DNA of 64,000 nucleotides, taken from contig JAFAFL010000095.1 in assembly GCA_023423535.1 (NCBI GenBank), positions 155,316 to 219,315 of the forward strand. Direction: 5' to 3'. The DNA comes from Pseudomonadota bacterium (GTDB taxonomy: Bacteria; Myxococcota; Myxococcia; Myxococcales; Myxococcaceae). Below the pieces are notes generated by a model. That model saw only the letters and a list, made by a program, of their open reading frames with translations, was not told the origin of the DNA and searched no databases. Shown piece by piece: positions 58,104-64,000 of this stretch (positions are counted from its first letter, which is position 1; each line of letters starts with the position of its first letter). The position numbers were made by a program, and so were the translations under genes.

Positions 58104-60212
58104 TCAGTAGCGCACGCCGAGCTGCAGGCCCGGCCACACCGTGGCGCGACCGACCCTCCACGTCGGCAGGAGCGTGAAGTCCGGTGCCTGGCGCGCACCG
58201 ATCTCCCAGGCCACGTTGCCGGTAGGCCCTCCGACGATCGCGAAGCGCTCGCCGAGCCGGTACCCGCCGATGATCCGCAGCTGCGCGAGCTGCCGGTTCC
58301 CGGTCACCCACCGCGCGTCGTGCAGCGAGACCCAGTTGAGGTCGCCATCGACGAAGAAGCGGCCGAACGGCACGTGCGCGCCGAAGCCGAGCTGCGCCGC
58401 CCACCGCTCCTCGCGACCCGGAACCGCGAGAAACCGCCCGAGCCCGAACGAGGTGTACGCGTGCCGGCTCCCCAGCTTCACCGCCACGTTCACCGGCGTG
58501 ATGTCGCTGGCGAAGGCCTCGACGTGGAACTGGCCGTTCCGCACGAAGGAGAGGAGGCCGACGCTCGCGCCCTCGACCTCGCCGCCGACGTTCACCACGC
58601 CGAACTGCGCGCCCCGCACGCGCGAGCCGATGTTCAGCACGCCCACCTGCGCGCCAGTGACCTCACCGCCCACGTTGATCACCCCGAGCTGCAGCCCCTG
58701 CATCGCGCCCGCGCGGTTGAGCAGGCCGCTCAGCTGAAGCCCCCGCATCCTCTGCGCGAGGTTGATGGCCCCCGCGAGCTGCACGCCCGTCGCCTCGCCG
58801 CCCGCGAGGTTGAACGCGCCCGCGAGCTGCACGCCCCTCACCGACGCCAGCGAGACGTTCGCCGCGCCGCCGACCTGCGCGCCGGTGAAGTCTCCCCGCT
58901 GCACGTTCAGCGCGCCCGCGAGCTGTCCTCCCGAGGCCTCGCCCCCGACCGCATTGAACGCGCCCGCCACCTGCGCGCCGTGCGCCGCGCCATCGGTCCA
59001 GTGCATCGCCAGCCCGAGCGCGAGCCCATCCACCCGCGCTGCCCTCGTGCCGATGAGGCCGAACGAGAAGTGGTTCTCCACCGGCCCGTCGAAGAGATCG
59101 TTGGTGGAGGCGAAGGGAACGAGCCCGAGGTTGAGGAACGCGCGCCTCGCCGTCGCAGCGACCTCCCCTCCGCGTCGCACCGTGGCCTCGACCGGCACGC
59201 CGAGGAAGTCGCGCTCGGCCACCGTGACCCTGCCGCCCTTCGCCACCCGCACCTGCGCCCTCGCGAAGCCGCCGCCTGCGTCCTGACGGAAGACGCTGTA
59301 GCGGCCCTCGCCGAGCCCCACCTCGACGGTCTCGCCCTCGCTCTTGCGCAGCTCCACCACCAGGCGGTCGCTCGCGTCGCGCACGAAGAGCCTGCCCGCC
59401 ACGTCGCCTGCGAACGCGAGCCCCGCGCGCTGCACGCGCAGATCGGTGAGCACCAGATCGCCCGAGCCCACGAGGTCGATGTCGTACACCGGGTGCTGCG
59501 GTCCGGCCTGGGTGCCCTCGGTGCGCGCGAGCGTCTCGCGGAAGGCGAACTGGTAGGCCTCGCTCAGCGTGACCTTCCCGTCGCCGGACGCGTCCGCCGC
59601 GCCGCGCAGGCCGGAGACGAGGTGGTGCGTGAAGTAGCTCGCGCCGATGCGGTCGCTCTCCTGCGAGGCCTCGTCCGCCGACGACGAGGTGAGGATCGCC
59701 TGACCGCGCAGATCGTGCGACGCATCGAGGAGGAACGCCGGCCGCCGCTCGCCGCCCTTGCGCCGCGCCAGCGCGCCCGACGCACACGAGTCGAGCACCG
59801 CCACGCGCACGTCCGCCGGCACCGCCTCCAGCGCGCGACGGAACTCGCCGAACGCGAGGTGCTCGCCGCGCAGCAGCAGGCCCGTCTCGTCGGAGTGGCC
59901 GGAGTAGTAGAGGATCGCCTCGGTGCGCTGACCGGACGCGCGCGCTCGCTCAACCCGGCGCTGCAGCGCCTCGAGCCCCCTGAGCACGGCGGCGCGGTCC
60001 GCCTCCTCCAGCAGCACCGCGTCCTCCGGCGCCACCCCGCCCAGCTCGGAGAGCACGTGCGACACGTTGCGCGCGTCGGTCACCGCGTACTGCAGCCGCA
60101 CCCGCTCGCGGCCGCCGTCGTTCGTGCCCACCAGCAGCGCGAAGCGGCGGACGCCCTGGGCCTGTGCCTCGGCGGCGAAGAGGAGGGCGAGGCAGAGGGG
60201 AATCCACTTCAC
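58104..60212 (-). CDS. Secreted caspase-family protease fused to surface repeats
   Basis: 702 residues, starting in an ATGA overlap with the upstream gene. Signal peptide to about 19 (AEAQAQ). Peptidase C14 domain 22-235: RFALLVGTNDGG, His106 in LYYSGHSD, Cys143 in VLDSCASG, and an EF-hand-like loop DASGDGKVTLSE (207-218) that may bind calcium. A beta linker (about 250-375) leads to about ten repeats of 14-16 residues (about 405-560) with the pattern GxQxAGAxN, of the LA_2272 surface-repeat type, and a C-terminal barrel-like region. The repeat region matches the protein encoded at 61621. Last gene of a four-gene operon. Confidence 0.88.
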   Translation of the reverse strand: MKWIPLCLALLFAAEAQAQGVRRFALLVGTNDGGRERVRLQYAVTDARNVSHVLSELGGVAPEDAVLLEEADRAAVLRGLEALQRRVERARASGQRTEAILYYSGHSDETGLLLRGEHLAFGEFRRALEAVPADVRVAVLDSCASGALARRKGGERRPAFLLDASHDLRGQAILTSSSADEASQESDRIGASYFTHHLVSGLRGAADASGDGKVTLSEAYQFAFRETLARTEGTQAGPQHPVYDIDLVGSGDLVLTDLRVQRAGLAFAGDVAGRLFVRDASDRLVVELRKSEGETVEVGLGEGRYSVFRQDAGGGFARAQVRVAKGGRVTVAERDFLGVPVEATVRRGGEVAATARRAFLNLGLVPFASTNDLFDGPVENHFSFGLIGTRAARVDGLALGLAMHWTDGAAHGAQVAGAFNAVGGEASGGQLAGALNVQRGDFTGAQVGGAANVSLASVRGVQLAGAFNLAGGEATGVQLAGAINLAQRMRGLQLSGLLNRAGAMQGLQLGVINVGGEVTGAQVGVLNIGSRVRGAQFGVVNVGGEVEGASVGLLSFVRNGQFHVEAFASDITPVNVAVKLGSRHAYTSFGLGRFLAVPGREERWAAQLGFGAHVPFGRFFVDGDLNWVSLHDARWVTGNRQLAQLRIIGGYRLGERFAIVGGPTGNVAWEIGARQAPDFTLLPTWRVGRATVWPGLQLGVRY

Positions 60213-61036
60213 GGCTGTACCCCTTCGCCGCGCGACGGCTTGAGGAGGAGGAAGTCCGACTGTTCCAACGCGGGCTCGCCGTCGAGCTGCAGAGCACCCT
60301 CACGCCCGCCGCCCGCCGCAAGCCCCTCCGCTGCATCGAGGACGCGCTGCACCGGGAAGGGGGCGGAGGAGGTGACGAAGAAGAAGCGCTCGAAGTGGGG
60401 CGCATCATCGAGCGCGTACGCATGCGGCAGGGCCACGGTCGAAGTGCCCTCGAGCGCCGCGCTCTGCGGACCCTGCTCCGGAAGGTGGAGGGTCACCGCG
60501 CCGCGCCCGTCGATGGAGACGATGACCCCGTGCGTCCGTCCCGCGCGGACGTAGCCGACCTGCAGCTCGTCGCCCTCGCGCGCGGTGTCGCCGGAGGAGA
60601 GAGCGCGCGCCCCGCCGCCCTCGCTTTCTCGTCGATGCAGCACCAATGAGGGGCGCCCACCCTTCAGCCGCGTGCCCTCGAGCAGCGCCAGGTTCCCGCC
60701 CGTTCCTCCGCTGCGGTCGAGCTCCGCGGGCGGCTCGTTGCCGGCGTTGACGAGCACGAGCAGCAGCGCCAGCGCCGCCGCGAGGGGAAGGCCCGCCGCA
60801 AACATCCACCTCGCCTTCGCCCTTGGGCGCTCTTTGCGCGTCCGCCGCCGGGAGACCTCGGCCGAGACCCGCTCCGGCGGCAGCGAGCGGAGCAGCTCCG
60901 CGTTCTCGCGCTGCAGCGACGCGAGCCGCTCGGCGCCGTCGGGCTCGGAGAGGAGTTGCGCGCGCGCGCGTTCGAGCTCGTCCGCGGGCAGCTCGCCGAG
61001 CGCGATCCGCTCCAGCTTCCAGTCTGGCGTTCTCAT
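60209..61036 (-). CDS. Single-pass membrane protein, probable anti-sigma factor
   Basis: 275 residues, overlapping its neighbours by four bases on each side. Residues 1-70 are charged and helical and start WKLERIALGELPADELERA, like the short cytoplasmic domains of some anti-sigma factors; no zinc-binding HxxxCxxC is present. Transmembrane helix about 77-97. The outer domain has a DUF4384-like stretch (GDELQVGYVRAGRTHGVIV, VTLHLPEQG), a domain often paired with caspase genes. Placement between sigma factor and caspase genes is the main argument for the role. Confidence 0.72.
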   Translation of the reverse strand: MRTPDWKLERIALGELPADELERARAQLLSEPDGAERLASLQRENAELLRSLPPERVSAEVSRRRTRKERPRAKARWMFAAGLPLAAALALLLVLVNAGNEPPAELDRSGGTGGNLALLEGTRLKGGRPSLVLHRRESEGGGARALSSGDTAREGDELQVGYVRAGRTHGVIVSIDGRGAVTLHLPEQGPQSAALEGTSTVALPHAYALDDAPHFERFFFVTSSAPFPVQRVLDAAEGLAAGGGREGALQLDGEPALEQSDFLLLKPSRGEGVQP

Positions 61037-61614
61037 CCGAGTGCCTCCTTCGCCGCCGTCAGCTCGCCGAGCCGCTCGCGCAGGCCCCGCAACCGCTTGC
61101 GCACGCCGGAGACCGACAGCCCGACCTCGCGCGCGGTCTCCTCCAGCGTCATCCCGTCCACCAGGTGCAGCACCGCCATCGTCCGCGTGCTCTCCGGCTC
61201 GCGGCCGAAGAGCCTGTCGAGCACCGCGCCCGCCGCGGTCCTGCCTTCGAGATCGTCCAGCGACGCGATCTCCATCAGCAGCGCCTCGTGCTCATCCTCC
61301 GCGCTCTCCTGCCTGCGCCGCTGAGATCGCAGCCGGTTGAGGCAGACGTTGGTGGCGATGCGGTGCAGCAGGCTCGCACCACCGCCCTCCAACTGGAGCG
61401 CGTGCTGCCCGTTGAGGAGGTTCACGAACACGTCGTGCATCGCGTCCACCGCGCGGTCCTCGTCGCGGAGCAGGAACCGGCAGCGCCGGAGCACCATCGG
61501 TCCGTACCGGCGATAGAGGGCATCGACGTCGAGCGACACGCGGGCGCATGTACCACCCGGCGCCGCGCGGTCGATCGCCATTCCCAACACGGCCGCCTGC
61601 AGAGCGAACGACAT
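61033..61614 (-). CDS. ECF-type RNA polymerase sigma factor
   Basis: 193 residues; starts seven bases after the surface-repeat gene ends. Sigma region 2: LYRRYGPMVLRRCRFLL and DAMHDVFVNLL; region 4 helix-turn-helix: MTLEETAREVGLSVSGVRKRLRGL. The first 30 residues may be an extension; the ATG at 61581 is an alternative start. Likely drives its own operon from the promoter before the surface-repeat gene, but no matching promoter was found. Confidence 0.9.
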   Translation of the reverse strand: MSFALQAAVLGMAIDRAAPGGTCARVSLDVDALYRRYGPMVLRRCRFLLRDEDRAVDAMHDVFVNLLNGQHALQLEGGGASLLHRIATNVCLNRLRSQRRRQESAEDEHEALLMEIASLDDLEGRTAAGAVLDRLFGREPESTRTMAVLHLVDGMTLEETAREVGLSVSGVRKRLRGLRERLGELTAAKEALG

Positions 61615-61620
61615 GCCCGC

Positions 61621-62784
61621 CTAGAGCTGCACGCCGGCCACGAGCCCCGGCCACAGCGCGACGCGGGTGCGCTCGGTGCCGACCTCCCAGGTGGGCCCGA
61701 TCCCGCCTGCGCCCCAGCTGTCGTCCCAGTCCACGAGCACGTTGCCGGTGAGGCCGCCGAACGCCGAGAGCCTCTGCGCGAACTGGTAGCCGCCGACCAC
61801 GCGCAGCTGCGAGAGGAGCGCGCCGTCGGTCGAGGAGAGGAGCTCGCGACGAGGCGTCATCGCGGTGCCGTCGATGTCCACGTAGATCCGATCGGTGACG
61901 GGGATGTGCCCGCCGAAGCCGATGCCGGCGAGGAAGCGGCGATCGTCGGCCGGCCGCTGCACCTCGAGGCCCGCGGTGACGATCGTGTACACGTACTTGC
62001 TGCCGTACTTGAGGCTCACGTTCGTCAGCGCCACGTCGCTCGCCCAGGCCTGAACGTGGAACTGGCCATTGCCCGCGATCGAGACGAGGCCGATCGGCGC
62101 GCCGTACATCTCGCTCGACACGTTCACCACGCCGAGCTGCAGCCCGCGCACCTTCCGCGCGATGTTCACCACGCCTACCTGCGCCCCGTCCACGTCGCCG
62201 CCCACGTTGAGCACCGAGAGCTGAAGGCCGGAGAGCCGGTCTGCCACGTTCGCCGCGCCGGAGAGCTGCAGGCCCCGCATCCCGTCGGCGACGTTCACCG
62301 CCCCCGCCGTCTGCCAGCCGCGCGAGTCCCCGCCCGCGTAGTTGAACGCGCCCGCGACCTGCGCGCCTCGGAGTGAAGCGCCGCTCACGTTCACCGCGCC
62401 GCCGAGCTGCGCGCCGCGGGTCATCCCGGTCGTCACGTTCACCGCACCCGCCGTCTGCACGCCCGTCAGCGCGCCCGCCCAGTTGAACGCCCCCGCGACC
62501 TGCGCGCCGCGCGCATGGTCGGAGACCACCGTCACTGCCGGGCTCAGCGCCAGCCCATCGAGCCGGTACGAGTGCGTCGCCAGCAGCCCGAAGGCGAAGT
62601 TGTTCACCGCGTTCCCGGTGACGAACCCGTTCGTCCCGATGCCCGGGAGGATCGCCGCGCTCACCGGCACGTGGACCTCGCGCACTTCCTCGGTTGCCGC
62701 CTCCTCCGCGGCCGCCGAGCCCCCGAAGGAGAAGATCCCCGCGGCCACCGCCGCCCCCAGCCACTGCTTCCTCAACCCGTTCAT
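61621..62784 (-). CDS. LA_2272-type surface-repeat protein
   Basis: 387 residues from the ATG at 62784. Signal peptide (AAVAAGIFSFGGSAAAEE, cleavage near 31). About nine repeats of 14-16 residues from residue 110 to 245 (GAQVAGAFNW, GVQTAGAVNV, GAQLGGAVNV, GLQLSVLNVG, GLQLGVVNVS), then NGQFHVQAWASDVALTN and a C-terminal barrel-like half ending VALWPGLVAGVQL. The family is known from Leptospira and Myxococcota; function unknown. The same repeats and C-terminal blocks form the second half of the caspase gene in the operon. First gene of the operon. Confidence 0.85.
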   Translation of the reverse strand: MNGLRKQWLGAAVAAGIFSFGGSAAAEEAATEEVREVHVPVSAAILPGIGTNGFVTGNAVNNFAFGLLATHSYRLDGLALSPAVTVVSDHARGAQVAGAFNWAGALTGVQTAGAVNVTTGMTRGAQLGGAVNVSGASLRGAQVAGAFNYAGGDSRGWQTAGAVNVADGMRGLQLSGAANVADRLSGLQLSVLNVGGDVDGAQVGVVNIARKVRGLQLGVVNVSSEMYGAPIGLVSIAGNGQFHVQAWASDVALTNVSLKYGSKYVYTIVTAGLEVQRPADDRRFLAGIGFGGHIPVTDRIYVDIDGTAMTPRRELLSSTDGALLSQLRVVGGYQFAQRLSAFGGLTGNVLVDWDDSWGAGGIGPTWEVGTERTRVALWPGLVAGVQL

Positions 62785-62847
62785 TCCGTCGTTCCGAAGG
62801 CTCTGGGCAGCGCGAGCCGCCCCGTTCGCTGACTGGAACACCGGCCC

Positions 62848-63010
62848 CGCGCGGAAGTGTCACCGGGGTGTGGAGGGTTTTTTCGCGCCGGAAGGTGATG
62901 CGTCTCACTCCCGCGCCGCGGCGGAGGCGAAAGAAGGCTCGGCCCGCGCGGGCGCTCCAGCGATGGAGGGTCAGGGCGATGCAGCGCCTCCGACCTTGTG
63001 GGCGGCACGT
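62848..63010. repeat. Imperfect direct repeat, copy 1
   Basis: Shares with the block at 63476-63655 a GTCACC..GGT stretch, a purine-rich GAAAGAAGGCTCGGCC segment (here about 62925-62945) and CGACCTTGTGGGCGGCACGT. Similarity is patchy with gaps, so this is an old duplication or two copies of a dispersed intergenic repeat. Confidence 0.45.
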
Positions 63011-63475
63011 GCGCGAGCGCGGATTCCGTCGCGGTCGCCATGGCCCTCGTGAGGGTCGTGGGGCTGGAGATCGCGCGGCGCGGGAAGGAACTGGCGCCCG
63101 CGACCGAGCCTGAGCCGCAGGGCGGGTGTTGTCGGCAGCGCGCGCGGCGAATGCACGGCTGCCGGACGTGCTCGAGATGAGCGGGGCAACCCGAGCGACG
63201 CGGACGCGGGCGCGGGCGCGGGCGTGGCTCCGCGACGTCGTTGCCGCCGTCCCGTCCCCGAGGGGGTTCGCACCAGGGGCCGCTCCGACGCGTGCGCTGA
63301 ACGAAGGGGTGCCCTGGGCGATGGGCGCTCGGCTCGAAGGTACCGCGCGACGTCCGATGTGCGACATCCGACCTGCTCTGTGGGCGTGCCCGGGCCGCGG
63401 CGCCGTTCTGGAGGGCTCTCCGGGGATACTGGGTGGGGAGACGATCCCGCGAAAAGCTGAGTGGCGCAGCGCACT

Positions 63476-63655
63476 TACGCGGCGGCATCGTCACCCCGGT
63501 AGGGTTCCCCAGCGGAGGAGAAAAAAGGCTCGGCCGGCGCGGTCGCTTCCGGAGGGCAGTGTCTGCGTCGGGAGCTCGACAAGCGGTCAGTGGCGCGCCG
63601 CGCTCCCCCGAGGGAGGGGCACCGCCGCCGACCTTCTGGGCGTCACGCGCGCGTG
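63476..63655. repeat. Imperfect direct repeat, copy 2
   Basis: Counterpart of the block at 62848-63010: GTCACCCCGGTAGGG, GAAAAAAGGCTCGGCC and CGACCTTCTGGGCGTCACGC occur in the same order. Longer by an insertion between the second and third shared segment. Confidence 0.45.
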
Positions 63656-63696
63656 CCCGGAGGCCGTCGTGCAGCGCACGGCGCGCTCGCACTGGT

Positions 63697-64000
63697 CGGG
63701 TACGAGCTGTCAGGGCCCGGGTACGAGCTGTCAGGGCTCGGGTACGAGCTGTCAGGGCTCGGGTACGAGCTGTCAGGGCTCGGGTACGAGCTGTCAGGGC
63801 CCGGTACGAGCTGTCAGGGCCCGGGTACGAGCTGTCAGGGCGCCGGTACGAGCTGTCAGAGCGCCGGTACGAGCTGCCAGGTCTCGGGCACGAGCCGTCA
63901 GGGCTCGGGTACGAGCCGTCAGGGCTCGGGTACGAGCCGTCAGGGCTCGGCTACGAGCCGTCAGGGCTCGGCTACGAGCCGTCAGGGCTCGGCTACGAGC
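63697..64000. repeat. Minisatellite, 21-bp unit, about 14.5 copies, runs off the window
   Basis: Direct repeats of CGGGTACGAGCTGTCAGGGC plus T or C. One unit is 20 bases long (about 63801). Early units carry GAGCTGTCAGGG, later ones GAGCCGTCAGGG, and the last have CGGCTACGAG, so variants are ordered along the array. Each unit contains a short inverted repeat, CGAGC ... GCTCG, which becomes CGAGCC ... GGCTCG in later units. Not coding as far as can be seen. Confidence 0.92.

Larger units (their letters stand above)
62785..63696. other. Non-coding region with decayed internal duplication
   Basis: No gene can be supported in about 900 bases; the open frames are compositional. Two stretches resemble each other (about 62848-63010 and 63476-63655; see repeats). 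The promoter of the sigma/caspase operon must lie in the first part on the minus strand, but no clear -35/-10 or ECF-type box was seen. Confidence 0.6.

Noticed and set aside
62781..63692. 303-codon minus-strand frame upstream of the sigma/caspase operon
   Set aside because: Arg/Pro/Ser-rich without domains, overlaps the duplicated non-coding blocks and lacks a start signal.
63697..64000. CRISPR array
   Set aside because: The units follow each other directly without unique spacers, and there are no cas genes. The same applies to 9743-9975.

Overview
This is a GC-rich stretch (about 68-70% G+C, strong G/C bias at third codon positions) from a member of the Myxococcota, most likely Myxococcales. 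The evidence is the gene set: a membrane-anchored Ser/Thr kinase with an NTPase module, many small lipoproteins with short lipoboxes, PKD and kelch lipoproteins, a TamA-like lipoprotein followed by TamB, and hybrid sensor kinases. There are no rRNA or tRNA genes. No phage, insertion sequence or CRISPR array was recognised. Genus and species cannot be fixed from the sequence.

Layout. 1-4 kb (minus): a Ser/Thr kinase/NTPase and a TPR-PEGA protein. 4.2-5.8 kb (minus): two lipoproteins in a patch of visibly lower GC; the larger carries a phospholipase A2-like CxxHDxC motif. 6-9.7 kb (plus): a single-chain MmeI-like type IIL restriction-modification enzyme and a co-directional partner of unknown function, then a hairpin and a 21-bp minisatellite. 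10-18.8 kb: a small lipoprotein, a proline dehydrogenase-like protein and a run of exported lipoproteins (kelch, alpha/beta-hydrolase, two PKD proteins) plus an esterase. 18.7-27.3 kb (minus): acyl-CoA synthetase, ABC-F ATPase, GshB, a DUF2007/zinc-ribbon protein, a lipoprotein and an MMPL/RND transporter. 27.4-31.7 kb (plus): YihY/BrkB protein, RibD-type reductase and two tandem AlaDh/PNT-type dehydrogenases; two start sites here are covered by hairpins. 31.7-34.1 kb (minus): glycosyltransferase, GlsB/YeaQ protein, MlaC. 34.3-36.9 kb: metK-ahcY, the SAM/SAH half of the methyl cycle, behind a good promoter. 37-51.3 kb: a diadenylate-cyclase-like sensor protein, two histidine kinases, TamA-TamB, and several envelope proteins. 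51.4-54.4 kb (minus): the glyoxylate shunt, aceB-aceA, with a clear terminator. 54.7-57.2 kb: a methyltransferase and small lipoproteins, one apparently frameshifted.

57.3-62.8 kb (minus) is the most unusual part. Four genes are packed end to end: a secreted surface-repeat protein, an ECF-type sigma factor, a single-pass membrane protein placed like an anti-sigma factor, and a secreted caspase-family protease fused to the same surface repeats. A trypsin-like protease lipoprotein follows. This looks like a self-contained regulated envelope proteolysis system and is the best candidate for something undescribed. The window ends in non-coding sequence with a decayed duplication and a second 21-bp minisatellite running off the edge.
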